Below are positions 29,340-40,262 of a stretch of DNA of 64,000 nt, piece after piece. The translations under genes were made by a program, and so were the position numbers. The stretch spans positions 32,169 to 96,168 of the forward strand of contig CAKZTQ010000032.1 of assembly GCA_937921735.1 (NCBI GenBank), read 5' to 3'. The notes beneath the pieces were generated by a model. That model worked only from the letters and a program-made list of their open reading frames with translations, had not been told where the DNA came from and made no database searches. The stretch's first letter is position 1, and each line of letters starts with the position of its first letter. Source of the DNA: an uncultured archaeon. GTDB lineage: Archaea; Hadarchaeota; Hadarchaeia; Hadarchaeales; Hadarchaeaceae.

Positions 29340-29731
29340 ACCATGAAGAAGTATTGGGTCACCGTCGGAAGCTTTCTTCTAAGGGAGGCTATCTCCGGGA
29401 GGTATACGAGAAGTTCTCCACCAGCACATTTTTTCCCCAATAGTTGGCTCACCACCTTCGCTTCAACTTCTCCAGTTATCTTTGCCGTCCCCCTGCCAAG
29501 CTTTGGATCGAAAGATACCAAAATAGGGAGAAACAGGCTATCCCATTCGCTTTCAGGTAAAATGCTTGCTAGCAGTTCAAGCTCGTCACGTTCGAACTCG
29601 TGGACCGATCCGTTTCTGCCGACGACTTGCGGTTTTTTTGACTTCAGGGCCTCGCTCAGCGAGATCCGCTTCATCGGGAGGTGGGCATTTAGCTTGGCCA
29701 GCTCCCGCTCGATCCAGCGCTCAGAGTTCAT
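29336..29731 (-). CDS. DUF61-family protein
   Basis: Pattern ..LNAHLPMKRISLSEALKSKKPQVVGRNGSVHEFERDELELLASILP. Confidence 0.75.
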   Translation of the reverse strand: MNSERWIERELAKLNAHLPMKRISLSEALKSKKPQVVGRNGSVHEFERDELELLASILPESEWDSLFLPILVSFDPKLGRGTAKITGEVEAKVVSQLLGKKCAGGELLVYLPEIASLRRKLPTVTQYFFMV

Positions 29732-30381
29732 ATCCTCGCCTCGAGCATCGCTTTGATCCGTTTGAGGCGCGAGAAGTTTTCCCTTTCCATCTCACCCAGT
29801 CTCATTGTTATGAATTTTATTGTCGCTTCCAGGCGGGGGATTATTATATACTCCAGCGCGTTGGCCCTTCGCTTCGTCTTCTCCAGTTCCCTAGCTATCG
29901 CTCGAGCAGACTCCTCAAGTTCGGCCAATTCGACTAGGAGCTCGAGGGTTTTTTCGAACTCCCTCGCCGCATCGTCTAAGGCGGAGGATGTGAAGTGAAT
30001 GCTATAACCCCTTTCCAAAACCGTGCGCTCTACTCTTTCGATCCTCAAGGCCGGGGTCATGATCCCCATTATATAGCGAGTGGACGCATCCAACTGGATC
30101 TCCCGTCTAGCCTCCCGAGAGGCTTGCTGAGTTTCGATCGTGCCGACGACGGCGAGGCAAACGGATAGCGCCCGATGGGCAGCGGATAATTGCCGCAGGG
30201 CATTCGTCCTCGCCTGTTTTACCCTTTTGAGCACCTCAAAGAACTCGATGATGAGGGCATCCATTTTTTCGGTGAGTAAGTCATGTCCCCTCTGCGCCAA
30301 GCTGATTCTCCTCCTCAGTTTTATGAGTTCCATCCTAGTTGGGGAGATCGCCATTGGTGCGGCCATTTTAACCTCCCCCAA
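29728..30381 (-). CDS. atpD: A-type ATP synthase subunit D
   Basis: ISPTRMELIKLRRRISLAQRGHDLLTEKMDAL. Confidence 0.93.
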   Translation of the reverse strand: MGEVKMAAPMAISPTRMELIKLRRRISLAQRGHDLLTEKMDALIIEFFEVLKRVKQARTNALRQLSAAHRALSVCLAVVGTIETQQASREARREIQLDASTRYIMGIMTPALRIERVERTVLERGYSIHFTSSALDDAAREFEKTLELLVELAELEESARAIARELEKTKRRANALEYIIIPRLEATIKFITMRLGEMERENFSRLKRIKAMLEARI

Positions 30382-30706
30382 CTTTTTCTGTCACCCTCGC
30401 CCCGACGGCACGTTTAATAAGTTCATATAACTCATCCACCGCCGGTACATAGCCGGTCTTATCAGGTATCGCGAGCACCACCGGAAGAACCCCTTTGGCC
30501 CTCATCAACAGCTTGAACTCTTCTCCCAAATCATCGATGGTCCGATGAGTGATCAACAATAGCCCCATATCCTTCTCCATCAAAAAACTCTTGAGTTTGG
30601 ATAGGGTTTCCTCCTTGCTTACGTGTATGTGGGTATGCCGCACGCCGGCAAGCGCAAAGCCGGTCACCGTGTCAGCGTCGCCGATCACCGCGATTTTATA
30701 GCTCAA
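30368..30706 (-). CDS. atpF: A-type ATP synthase subunit F
   Basis: KIAVIGDADTVTGFALAGV. Confidence 0.92.
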   Translation of the reverse strand: MSYKIAVIGDADTVTGFALAGVRHTHIHVSKEETLSKLKSFLMEKDMGLLLITHRTIDDLGEEFKLLMRAKGVLPVVLAIPDKTGYVPAVDELYELIKRAVGARVTEKVGGG

Positions 30707-31835
30707 TTTTAGGCACCCTCACCAGCAATTCCTTAATCCTCTCCGGCTCGACTCCATCCACCTTAAGTCTAATGATTGTACGTAGGTTCTTGATCTCCGT
30801 TTCCTTCATGTAAATGTAGGAGAGCACAGGGGCTAAGCTGAGCAATTTTACTATTGACATCCATTTGCATATCCTCAGCAGCCCTTCGTCCAGCGATTTT
30901 TCCATCGCCAAAAGTGAGCCAGTGGATTCGAAGTGGGGCATGGCTCCTGTAAGGATGGGGCCATAACTGGTGTGCGATACCGCCTCAACAGATGCTGACA
31001 CATCCTCAGCGAGGATCATGGACCTCAGCACCTCCTCCGATAGCTCGTGCGACGGCCTGATCACGAATTTATCTATTTCATCTGGCGGTACCCCTTCTTT
31101 TTTGAGCCGTAATATCAGCTTAATATTCACCGCGTCTATCTCGTAGCCGATCACCGCCTTCAGGATTTGGCGCTGGCGTTTCGCCTTCAACACCTCTGCC
31201 CACAAACTCGAATAATAATGCTTGTCCAAGGCGGAGGTCAGGGCGATCAACCCCAACTTCTCATAGGCCTGAAGGGCTTTAGAAGCGGCTTCGAAGTACT
31301 CGGTGCCCTCCAAATACTTGAGGAATTCCTCGAGACCCTCTGCGGCGGCCAGCAGCTCGAGCCTATGGAGGGGGAGAGTCGGAGATGGTATGAGGTCCTT
31401 CATCCTCTCCTCTTTCGGAAGCTTATCGTGGATCGCGGCGAGTAGGACCTTGAGGTTCCAAAGATCTATTCGCTGGATCAACTTGGCGATCACCCCTCTC
31501 CCCTCTCTCGGTACCATCTGGAGGAGCTCCCGATAGCGCTCGCTGACGCTCATCTTCAGGGCCCGTTCGATCGCGATGACGTCGATCCTTTCGGACCTCG
31601 GAATATCCTTGAGGTATGGGCCATAATCGGTATCGTCTAAGCCGGCTAGAATATTGACGACCTTGGCCGCATCCGCGAACTCAAGGAGGCGGGACTCAGG
31701 GATGGACCTTGCCTCCCAAGCACTGATCTTCGCGCTGCAGTAAACGTATGGCGTCGTGCGTTTGGCGTGGGCGATGATCAAGACTAAAAAAATCCCCATG
31801 AGCGCGAATACCAGCATCAAAGCCAGATCACTCAT
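30696..31835 (-). CDS. atpC: A-type ATP synthase subunit C
   Basis: YVYCSAKISAWEARSIPESRLLEFADA...ETEIKNLRTIIRLKVDGVEPE. Confidence 0.9.
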   Translation of the reverse strand: MSDLALMLVFALMGIFLVLIIAHAKRTTPYVYCSAKISAWEARSIPESRLLEFADAAKVVNILAGLDDTDYGPYLKDIPRSERIDVIAIERALKMSVSERYRELLQMVPREGRGVIAKLIQRIDLWNLKVLLAAIHDKLPKEERMKDLIPSPTLPLHRLELLAAAEGLEEFLKYLEGTEYFEAASKALQAYEKLGLIALTSALDKHYYSSLWAEVLKAKRQRQILKAVIGYEIDAVNIKLILRLKKEGVPPDEIDKFVIRPSHELSEEVLRSMILAEDVSASVEAVSHTSYGPILTGAMPHFESTGSLLAMEKSLDEGLLRICKWMSIVKLLSLAPVLSYIYMKETEIKNLRTIIRLKVDGVEPERIKELLVRVPKIEL

Positions 31836-32452
31836 GTGGACCCTTCGAAAAGTACCTTTGCTACTTTTATTCGGAGAGCTTCGAACTCTCTCTTCATCCT
31901 AGTCTCGAGGGTATCGTCGATTTCCATCTTACCATCCGGCGTTCCAACCCTCACCCCGCCCATCGTCTGAATTGGCTCGCCCAGCGATACGCTTGTGAGC
32001 TCTCCCACAGCCCGAATAATTTCACCCATGTGCCTTTCGAGGAGCTCGAGATCCCTTTTGTTAGCACGGATGATTACCTTATCCGAATTGAGTTTTTTGC
32101 ACGCCTCGGCCGCGATGCGGATGAGGTCCTTTTTGTACCTCTCGGAAGACGCGTATTTCGCGAGTCTCTCCTTCGCTTGCTCGAACACCTCGTTTACCAG
32201 TTCTTCTCTCTTCCGTAGGATCTCCTTCTTTGCTTTCAACCTACCCTCCGCGAGCATCGCCCTGTAAAGTTGTTCGCCTCTCGCCCTCGCTTCTCTCATC
32301 TCTCGTTCTATTTCCTCCCTCGCGGCGAGGCGGGCCCTGTTCAGGATAGATCTCGCCTCGTTCTGCGCGGCCTCCATGAGCTGAGCTGTTTTTTCTCTAG
32401 CCTCTTTGAGTATCTCATCTACTATCAATTGTGCACCTTCTTCGCCCTGCAA
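31832..32452 (-). CDS. atpE: A-type ATP synthase subunit E
   Basis: VDEILKEAREKTAQLMEAAQNEA.. and GGVRVGTPDGKMEIDDTLETRM. Confidence 0.9.
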   Translation of the reverse strand: MQGEEGAQLIVDEILKEAREKTAQLMEAAQNEARSILNRARLAAREEIEREMREARARGEQLYRAMLAEGRLKAKKEILRKREELVNEVFEQAKERLAKYASSERYKKDLIRIAAEACKKLNSDKVIIRANKRDLELLERHMGEIIRAVGELTSVSLGEPIQTMGGVRVGTPDGKMEIDDTLETRMKREFEALRIKVAKVLFEGST

Positions 32453-32464
32453 CTTTTCGACCCC

Positions 32465-32932
32465 TTACCATACGCCGATGCTTATCAGCAGCAGGAACGT
32501 CGCTAGAAAGCCCAAAATGGCGTAAGTCTCGACCATCACCGTGTACATGACACACTTCCCGAATACTTCCGGCTTTTTAGCAATTGCCGACACGCCAGCC
32601 GTGGCTGCCAACCCCTGCGCATAGGACGTGAATCCTTGGAAGATCACCGGAACAGCCGCCGCCAGCACCGCTAGGCCACTTATGCCAGGTCTGAGCTCTC
32701 CGCCCAGTAAACCCGTTCCAATTATTATCAACATCGCCGCGATGAAACCATAGAAGCCTTGGGTCCCCGGGAGTACCTCTAGCACGAAAGCCTTGGAGAA
32801 CTTCGTCGGATCCTCGCTCGTCACGCCAGCCGCTGCAACGCCCGTCATCCCGACCCCAATCGCCGCGAATATTCCCGGGATGCCAACCGCTAACCCTGCC
32901 GCCAATGCAACCCAAGCAATGTCGGCTACCAT
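32465..32932 (-). CDS. atpK: A-type ATP synthase K (proteolipid) subunit, 4-TM
   Basis: 155 aa duplicated hairpins; VLPGTQGFYGF, VIFQGF, MVETYAILGF. Confidence 0.93.
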   Translation of the reverse strand: MVADIAWVALAAGLAVGIPGIFAAIGVGMTGVAAAGVTSEDPTKFSKAFVLEVLPGTQGFYGFIAAMLIIIGTGLLGGELRPGISGLAVLAAAVPVIFQGFTSYAQGLAATAGVSAIAKKPEVFGKCVMYTVMVETYAILGFLATFLLLISIGVW

Positions 32933-34989
32933 TTATTCACCCCTTTTAATTTGGTGAAAGTCCTTTTAGCTTTAAAGGGAGAGAACTTCAAGCCCCCGGC
33001 CTCGTAAAATTTGCCAAAGAATTCAGCGAAGTGAAGCCTCATGCTATGAATGAACCCTCCCAAGCTATTGATAAATATGTTAAAACTGTGTCCAACGATG
33101 AACAAAAACGCTAGGATGGCGATCAACGGGATAGCAACAATCGCCGTGAGCACGGAAAGTTCGGAAGGAAACATTGTTTGGTAAATGAATTTGATGATGT
33201 AATTTATTAGGAATGCTATAACACCTGTCGCTAGTCCCAACGCCATAAGTCTCGAATAGGAGACCACATCGGCCACCATTCCTATTATGCCGTAAATAAC
33301 ATTCATCGAGCCGCCGATCCTCTGTGAGATTCCCTCCTTCGTCAGGATTTCTCCGGCAATCCCAATCCCGAGACCTGAATAAAAGAAGGCACGGAAAGCC
33401 AGGACAATGGATTGAGTTGGCACGAATGGATTAAACGCGTCAAATAAACCCATTTTCGGAAAGGTAAAGTCTATGCCAAGCGATGTCATGCTCATGCCGA
33501 GGACGCAGAAGGCTAGACCGAAGAACCCAACGATGATTAACGTTCGAGAAATCCGGATAAATATCAAGCTCCTCCAATTCCGCCTAAATATATCTTTGAG
33601 GCCACCAGCTAGGCCGAACGCGATGAGGAGGTGAAGGACGCCTATGAGCAGCGCCAGCTTCAGCAACGGCAGCGGGTCCTCGATCGGGTTGGTCCAATGT
33701 GCCCTGAAAAATGGATGCACGTTTGCTAGGGCGTCTCCAAACCATCCGCCCATGAGGAAGCCGGCCACCACGGTGAACACGGCGCACAGGATCATGATCC
33801 GCTTAAGCTCTAGAGGGAATATCCTCACGATCCAGAAGTTCGAGGCGAGGAATAAAGCCAGCGCTATTCCATAACCCGCGTCTGACAGGCAGATGGCGAA
33901 GAAGATGGCGAAGGTGATCGCCAAAACCGGCGTTGGATCTACCTCATCGTATCTCGGCAAGCCGTACATCTCGGTGATGTACTCGAAGTCCTTGATGCCG
34001 CTCGGGTTCTCAAGCTGGATTGGGGTCCTTTCGATCTCCATTTGTTCGGGCTCGTAGGTCCTAACGACATATCGCCCTTTGGTCGCCGCGGTGAGTGTCG
34101 ATTCGAGTTCACCCATTTTTTTAGCTGGGACCCACCCCTCTACGACGACGGTCGCATCCGTAAAGCCAAATATCGAGTCGCAGCTTAACCTGTCCCTTTG
34201 GATCTCGAGTAGTTCCGCCATGCAGTTAAGCTGGGATGCTTTGGCCCTCGCCAATTTCCTCTTCCTTTTTTCTAGGTCCTCGGCTTGTTTTTGCAGCTCC
34301 TTCAGTTGACCTTCTAGGTTCTTCAGCACCTCACGCGGCAGCCCCTTTAGGGGGGGAAGCTCGATCGGCTCGACCTCATATTTGTACAACACCGGCAGGA
34401 GTTTCTGTTGATCCTTTGTCCTACATATCACCACTAACGTGCGCGTCCTACCTTTTCCTAGCAGGGACATTGCCATCCTTCCCGAGAGGGCATCGCTTGC
34501 CGATTTTAGGAATTCGGATACTTTTTCCGCCGCGATCCTCCCGGTTGCTACGTAGATCTCTTCAGTCGAACGGAGATATTGCAATGGGATCCTAAACTCG
34601 CGGAAGTCCTCAAGCACAGCAATTTGGGAAATCACCTCTTGTTTCTTATCCATCAACCACTTCTCCTTAGCCTTCAGCGCTTCTACTTTAGGCTCGAGCC
34701 CGAGGAGAAGCTCTTTGGCCTGCTTTAGTAACTGCTCATGAGTGAGTTCTCTGACCTCAACCGGGCGACCATAGCTCAAGGTCTCTAAAAATCTTTGTAT
34801 CTCCTTGACCCTAGCCAGCGCGGAGGAGATCTCGTAAAATTTATCGCTCAACATCCTCCTTGCTACCCCGACGTCGGAGACCTCCTTCAGCTGGACTACC
34901 CCTGCCTCATGTAATCTGGATACAACTTCGTCGCGATCGCGCTGGAGGATCACCGCGCGAAACTTTTGCATCTTGGCGGTCCTGAACAT
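32926..34989 (-). CDS. atpI: A-type ATP synthase subunit I
   Basis: 687 aa, N-terminal soluble coiled-coil region and C-terminal multi-TM region. Confidence 0.93.
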   Translation of the reverse strand: MFRTAKMQKFRAVILQRDRDEVVSRLHEAGVVQLKEVSDVGVARRMLSDKFYEISSALARVKEIQRFLETLSYGRPVEVRELTHEQLLKQAKELLLGLEPKVEALKAKEKWLMDKKQEVISQIAVLEDFREFRIPLQYLRSTEEIYVATGRIAAEKVSEFLKSASDALSGRMAMSLLGKGRTRTLVVICRTKDQQKLLPVLYKYEVEPIELPPLKGLPREVLKNLEGQLKELQKQAEDLEKRKRKLARAKASQLNCMAELLEIQRDRLSCDSIFGFTDATVVVEGWVPAKKMGELESTLTAATKGRYVVRTYEPEQMEIERTPIQLENPSGIKDFEYITEMYGLPRYDEVDPTPVLAITFAIFFAICLSDAGYGIALALFLASNFWIVRIFPLELKRIMILCAVFTVVAGFLMGGWFGDALANVHPFFRAHWTNPIEDPLPLLKLALLIGVLHLLIAFGLAGGLKDIFRRNWRSLIFIRISRTLIIVGFFGLAFCVLGMSMTSLGIDFTFPKMGLFDAFNPFVPTQSIVLAFRAFFYSGLGIGIAGEILTKEGISQRIGGSMNVIYGIIGMVADVVSYSRLMALGLATGVIAFLINYIIKFIYQTMFPSELSVLTAIVAIPLIAILAFLFIVGHSFNIFINSLGGFIHSMRLHFAEFFGKFYEAGGLKFSPFKAKRTFTKLKGVNKW

Positions 34990-34993
34990 CGCC

Positions 34994-35305
34994 TCACCGC
35001 AAGACAGCTTCTAAAATTAGCTTAATCGCATCCTCATATCTCGCCTTGGCCTTCCTCTCCAACGATTGGACCTGCGCTTGAGTCTGCTTGAACAGCCGCT
35101 CGATCTCGGCTTGGGCCCTCGATCTATACTGGTCCATTATCTCTTCAGCCTTGGCCCTCGCCTCGTCCCTCGCCCTCTCCTTTATTTGCTCTGATTCCGA
35201 TCGAGCCGAATCCACGATTTTTCTAGCCCTCGCCTGTGCGTCCTCAATTAACCTCTTGGCCTCCCTTTCGGCCTCGAAAATCGCTTTGAGGCTTTGTTCG
35301 ACCAC
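34994..35305 (-). CDS. atpH: A-type ATP synthase subunit H
   Basis: Coiled-coil AEREAKRLIEDAQARARKIVDSARSES; adjacent to subunit I. Confidence 0.85.
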   Translation of the reverse strand: MVEQSLKAIFEAEREAKRLIEDAQARARKIVDSARSESEQIKERARDEARAKAEEIMDQYRSRAQAEIERLFKQTQAQVQSLERKAKARYEDAIKLILEAVLR

Positions 35306-35442
35306 CCAAGCGCCCTCCTTTATTGGTTCATTCGGCCCTTTAATGTCGACGGTTCATAAACATTCTGATTTTGCAATCATTTTTTATGGCGGCATGTTCA
35401 TATTCAAAAAAGTAACCATTTCGTCAGAACGAGGGTGTAAGT

Positions 35443-37227
35443 TTGGGCAAGATCATCAGGGTCACCGGCCCCGTGGTAATCGCCGACGGCATGAAAGGTT
35501 CAGAGATGTATGAACTCGTCAGGGTCGGCGAGGAGGGGCTCATAGGTGAGATAATCGGGCTGGCCGGAGATAGGGCAACGATTCAAGTCTATGAGGAGAC
35601 CTCGGGCATCCGACCGGGTGAGAAGGTCGAGGGTACGGGTAGGCCGTTGTCGGTAGAGCTCGGGCCCGGCCTGATCGGGGCAATCTATGATGGTACGCAG
35701 AGGCCGCTGACGATCATCCGGGCCAAGACCGGCGATATGATAACCCGCGGCGTTTTCGCGCACGCTTTGCCAAGGGACAAAAAGTGGAAGTTCGTGCCGA
35801 AGGTCGAAAAGGGGGCGAGCGTCGTAGAGGGCGACGTTTTAGGTGTAGTGAAGGAAAGCAAGCTGGTCGAGCACCGCATCCTCGTGCCTCCAGGGTTGAG
35901 CGGCAAGGTGCTCGAGATCTCGGAGGGGGCTTATGGTGTCCAGGACGTCGTGGCATCGATCGAGACCAGCGAGGGTAAGAAAGGGATCAGGATGATGCAG
36001 ATGTGGCCCGTCAGAAAACCTAGGCCGCATAAGGGGAAGCTCGAGCCTCGGGAGCCGCTGATCTCCGGGCAGCGCGTCATAGACTCACTGTTTCCCATCG
36101 CTAAAGGGGGGACGGCAGCTATACCCGGAGGCTTCGGCACGGGGAAGACCGTCATGCTACACCAGTTCGCGAAGTGGGCCGCGGCGGACGTTGTCGTCTA
36201 CGTCGGATGCGGCGAGCGCGGCAACGAGATGTGCGACGTGCTCACCCACTTCCCGGAGCTCAAGGACCCCAGGACCGGCGAGCCTCTGATGGAGCGGACC
36301 GTGCTCATCGCCAACACCTCAAACATGCCGGTCGCAGCAAGGGAGGCCAGCGTCTATACCGGCATCACCATCGCCGAATATTTCAGGGACATGGGCTACG
36401 ACGTCGCCCTCATGGCGGATTCAACTTCTCGCTGGGCCGAGGCCATGCGGGAGATCTCGGGCAGGTTAGAGGAGATGCCAGGCGAGGAGGGCTTCCCGGC
36501 CTACTTGGCTTCGAGGCTGGCGGAGTTCTACGAGCGGGCGGGTAGGGTGAGGACGTTGGGCTCCGAGGAGAGGTTCGGTTCGGTCACGGTGATCGGCGCG
36601 GTGTCTCCGCCGGGAGGCGATCTATCCGAGCCGGTTTCTCAGAACACGTTGCGCGTGGTCAAAGTTTTCTGGGCGCTGGATTCGAGTTTAGCGGACAGGC
36701 GTCACTTCCCCGCCATCCACTGGCTCAACAGCTATTCCCTCTACGTCGATGCCGTCAAGGATTGGTGGGGGCAAAAGCTGGGCATGAATTGGAAAGCGAT
36801 GAGGGACGAGGCGATAGCCATGCTCCAGGAGGAGGCCGAGCTCCAAGAAATAGTGAAGCTGGTCGGTCCCGATGCCTTGCCCGAGCGGGACCGAGCCGTG
36901 CTCGAGGCGGCCAGGATCATGCGCGAGGACTTCCTTCAGCAGTTCGCCTATCACGAGGTAGACACGTATTGTCCGGTGGAGAAACAGCTCCGCATGCTCG
37001 ACGTGGTGCTGGACTTCTACCGCAGCGCGATCGAGGCGACGAGGCAAGGGGTTTCGGTGGATGAGATAAAGAAACTGCCGGTGAGGGAAAGGATAGCGAC
37101 GATGAAGCGAGTTCCACCAGCGGAGTTCGAGGCCGAATACAGGTCCATCAAGAAGCAGTTGAAGGAGCAATTCTCGGAGCTACTCAAGGCGAAGAGGGTT
37201 CTGGTGAGGGGGAGCGAGGGTGGTTGA
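35443..37227 (+). CDS. atpA: A-type ATP synthase catalytic subunit A
   Basis: P-loop [42 protein letters not shown]. Confidence 0.98.
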   Translation: MGKIIRVTGPVVIADGMKGSEMYELVRVGEEGLIGEIIGLAGDRATIQVYEETSGIRPGEKVEGTGRPLSVELGPGLIGAIYDGTQRPLTIIRAKTGDMITRGVFAHALPRDKKWKFVPKVEKGASVVEGDVLGVVKESKLVEHRILVPPGLSGKVLEISEGAYGVQDVVASIETSEGKKGIRMMQMWPVRKPRPHKGKLEPREPLISGQRVIDSLFPIAKGGTAAIPGGFGTGKTVMLHQFAKWAAADVVVYVGCGERGNEMCDVLTHFPELKDPRTGEPLMERTVLIANTSNMPVAAREASVYTGITIAEYFRDMGYDVALMADSTSRWAEAMREISGRLEEMPGEEGFPAYLASRLAEFYERAGRVRTLGSEERFGSVTVIGAVSPPGGDLSEPVSQNTLRVVKVFWALDSSLADRRHFPAIHWLNSYSLYVDAVKDWWGQKLGMNWKAMRDEAIAMLQEEAELQEIVKLVGPDALPERDRAVLEAARIMREDFLQQFAYHEVDTYCPVEKQLRMLDVVLDFYRSAIEATRQGVSVDEIKKLPVRERIATMKRVPPAEFEAEYRSIKKQLKEQFSELLKAKRVLVRGSEGG

Positions 37228-38614
37228 CGAGGCGATAAAGCATCGGGAGTACCGAACGGTCACTAAGGTCTCAGGTCCCTTGATAATAGTTGAGGGGGTG
37301 AGCGGCGCAGCTTATGGGGAAGTTGTGGAGATAATGACCCCCTCCGGCGAGGTCAAGCGCGGGCAGGTGCTCGACGCCTACGAGGACCGCGCGGTCGTGC
37401 AGGTTTACGAGGGCACTAGGGGCATCGATACCCTGCAGACGAGGGTCAGGTTTACCGGTGAGACGGTGAAGTTCGGCGTGGGGCTTGAGCTTTTGGGCAG
37501 GATCTTCAACGGTAGGGGCGAGCCCATCGATGGCGGTCCTAGGCCCCTGTTCGAGGATAAATGGGACGTGCACGGAGCGCCGATCAATCCCTCCGCGAGG
37601 GAGTACCCGAGCGAGTTCATACAAACCGGCATCTCGGCGATCGATGGCATGAACACGCTCGTGAGGGGGCAGAAGTTGCCGATCTTCTCGGGCTCGGGCC
37701 TCCCCCACAACGACTTGGCGGCACAAATAGCTAGGCAGTCGAAGGTCTTGGGCGAGGAGGAGGAGTTCGCGGTTGTATTCTGTGGGATGGGCATCACCCA
37801 CGAGGAGGCCGCCTTCTTCATGAGGGACTTCGAGAGGACGGGGGCGCTGGAGCGGGCCTGCATGTTCTTGAACTTGGCGAACGACCCGGCGATAGAGAGA
37901 ATACTGACGCCGCGGCTTGCCCTTACGGCTGCCGAGTACCTTGCGTTCATCCAAGGCATGCATGTGCTGGTCATCCTCACCGACATGACCAACTACGCCG
38001 AGGCCCTCCGCGAGATCTCGGCCGCTCGAGGGGAGGTGCCGGGTAGGCGGGGGTATCCCGGTTACCTCTACACGGACTTCGCGACCATCTACGAACGAGC
38101 GGGTAGGATAAAGGGGAAGAAGGGCTCGATCACGCAGATGCCGATCTTGACCATGCCCGGGGACGACATCACCCACCCCATACCCGACCTAACCGGCTAC
38201 ATAACTGAAGGGCAGTTGGTGATGGACAGGGAACTCCACCACAAGGGCATCTACCCCCCGATCAACGTGCTGCCCTCGCTTTCTAGGCTCATGAAGGACG
38301 GCATAGGCGAGGGTCACACGCGCGAGGACCACAGCGACCTCTCGAACCAGCTTTACGCCGCCTACGCCGAGGGCAAGGACCTTCGCGCGCTGGTGGCGGT
38401 GGTGGGGGAGGAGGCGCTGATGGAACGCGACCGCCGTTACCTCGAATTCGCGGATAGATTTGAGCGGGAGTTCATCAACCAGCGCAGGGACGAGGATCGC
38501 CCGATCGAGGTCACCCTAGATCTGGGCTGGGAGCTGCTCCGCGGGCTGCCCGAGGCGGAGCTGAAGCGAGTAGATCCCAAGTTCATAGCTAAGTACCTCC
38601 ACAAGCGGGGTTAG
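37220..38614 (+). CDS. atpB: A-type ATP synthase subunit B
   Basis: [47 protein letters not shown]. Confidence 0.98.
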   Translation: MVDEAIKHREYRTVTKVSGPLIIVEGVSGAAYGEVVEIMTPSGEVKRGQVLDAYEDRAVVQVYEGTRGIDTLQTRVRFTGETVKFGVGLELLGRIFNGRGEPIDGGPRPLFEDKWDVHGAPINPSAREYPSEFIQTGISAIDGMNTLVRGQKLPIFSGSGLPHNDLAAQIARQSKVLGEEEEFAVVFCGMGITHEEAAFFMRDFERTGALERACMFLNLANDPAIERILTPRLALTAAEYLAFIQGMHVLVILTDMTNYAEALREISAARGEVPGRRGYPGYLYTDFATIYERAGRIKGKKGSITQMPILTMPGDDITHPIPDLTGYITEGQLVMDRELHHKGIYPPINVLPSLSRLMKDGIGEGHTREDHSDLSNQLYAAYAEGKDLRALVAVVGEEALMERDRRYLEFADRFEREFINQRRDEDRPIEVTLDLGWELLRGLPEAELKRVDPKFIAKYLHKRG

Positions 38615-38615
38615 C

Positions 38616-39032
38616 TTGGTCGAGATCAGGGACTTCAGGAGCGAGGACGTAGATGAGGTCCTCTCCATCCTGCATGCCTGCTTTGGCCCGACCGGACTCG
38701 AGGACGTCGATCGCGTGAACCTGTTGGGCTGGCATTACCAGTTCCCGGGCGGCATGAAGGTAGCGCTTGAAAAAGGGCGGATAGTGGGCTTCGTCTTCGC
38801 GTTCAACTCTTACAGGGTGGGCTGGATCACGCTGCTCTGTGTCAAGCCCGAGCTCCGAGGTAGGGGGATCGGGACGAGCTTGCTCAGGAGCGCCATCGAG
38901 CATCTCCGCGAGCGTGGCGTGGAGGTGATCAAGCTGGATGTCGAGCCTGACAACCCCGCCTTGGGGCTTTACAGGAAATTCGGCTTTGAGGTCGAGCGAA
39001 CGTTGCTACGACTGCGGAAGAAGCCGCCGTGA
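38616..39032 (+). CDS. GNAT acetyltransferase (RimI-like)
   Basis: LCVKPELRGRGIGTSLLRSAIEHLRERG..LDVEPDNPALGLYRKFGFEV. Confidence 0.92.
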   Translation: MVEIRDFRSEDVDEVLSILHACFGPTGLEDVDRVNLLGWHYQFPGGMKVALEKGRIVGFVFAFNSYRVGWITLLCVKPELRGRGIGTSLLRSAIEHLRERGVEVIKLDVEPDNPALGLYRKFGFEVERTLLRLRKKPP

Positions 39033-39116
39033 TGCGCTCGGGGACTCAAAATCCTCATCACGTGGTCAGTTGGGTCAGACTCGTCATCGCGCGTTCGACT
39101 TTCTTTTTCTGGAGGG

Positions 39117-40262
39117 TTAAAACCCTTTCGCGCCACGAGGTGAATAAATTTCCTCCGCGAGCTTCTTCACTTTAGCTCTGATCCTCTCCCGCTCGAGGCG
39201 ATGCGAGTTTAAAAATTCGGTCATGGCCTCGATCGCGCGCGATTTACAATCGCCGCAGATCATCGCTCCGGATTTACATGCCTCCCTTATGCTTAAAAGT
39301 TCCTCGTCGTCGGGCGCGAGGTGGTAGAGGTAGAGCTTGTACACCGTGCACCTATCTGGGTCCCCGCCCAGCCTGCGCTGTTCTTCCGCCGTGGGCTGAC
39401 CACCCGTAAACGCATCCCTGATTTTGTGCTTCACCTCCTCGACGCCATCGGTCAGGAAGATGGCCGTCTCCGGCCTGCTGCTCGACATCTTCTCGCCCGT
39501 GAGGCCGGGCATGAGATAGTGATAAGTTGAGGATGGCGGTATAAACCCGAACTCGTTCTGGAACCTAGCCGCCACGTCTCGGGCGAGCCTTATGTGGGGG
39601 TCTTGGTCCACCCCCACCGGAACGACGGTTGGGCATGGTCCCTCGAATTCGCTCAACTGCGGATGCAGGATGTCGGCCACGTCTATCATCGGGTAGAAGA
39701 TGTGTGCGATATTCGAGTCGCCGGCGAACCCGTAAATCGCGCGCATCTCGTTGAAGTTCACCTTCTTCGCGAGCACGTATGCTAGGTGGCGCACCGCATT
39801 GCTTCGGGACTGGAAGTAAACGTGACACCTTTCGAGGTCCAGGCCGAGGGCTTGGTAGTTCACGAGATACTCGTCGACCGCGAGTCGATAAGCCTCTTGA
39901 AATGTCACGTTTCTCGCCGAATAAGCCTCGAGGTCGGCGATGCACAGGTAAATTTTTGCCCCTAGGTCCTGGTACCAGATGAGCTGGTCGATGACCAATT
40001 TGTGGCCGATGTGCATGCGGCCGCTGGGCATCAAGCCCGTCATCACGACGAACTTCTCGCCCGAGAGCATCGCGTCCAGCACGCGCCCGAAATCGCGGTG
40101 GCCGAAGATCACACGTCGGCGCATGAGGTGATGCGCTTTCGGCAAGCGATCGAGCAGGTCCGTGAACGGCTCTATCCCAAACTCTTCCATCAGTTTGGCA
40201 TAGTCCTCCGGAACGGCTGTGCCCCATGGATCGATCTTGATCGGCATCTCAGGGCCTCTCAC
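39117..40262 (-). CDS. trpS: Tryptophanyl-tRNA synthetase
   Basis: GLMPSGRMHIGHK and GEKMSSSRPETAIFLTD. Confidence 0.92.
   Translation of the reverse strand: MRGPEMPIKIDPWGTAVPEDYAKLMEEFGIEPFTDLLDRLPKAHHLMRRRVIFGHRDFGRVLDAMLSGEKFVVMTGLMPSGRMHIGHKLVIDQLIWYQDLGAKIYLCIADLEAYSARNVTFQEAYRLAVDEYLVNYQALGLDLERCHVYFQSRSNAVRHLAYVLAKKVNFNEMRAIYGFAGDSNIAHIFYPMIDVADILHPQLSEFEGPCPTVVPVGVDQDPHIRLARDVAARFQNEFGFIPPSSTYHYLMPGLTGEKMSSSRPETAIFLTDGVEEVKHKIRDAFTGGQPTAEEQRRLGGDPDRCTVYKLYLYHLAPDDEELLSIREACKSGAMICGDCKSRAIEAMTEFLNSHRLERERIRAKVKKLAEEIYSPRGAKGF

Noticed and set aside
37271-38176. 301 aa minus-strand ORF opposite atpB
   Set aside because: Shadow ORF caused by codon bias; the opposite strand is unambiguously ATP synthase subunit B.
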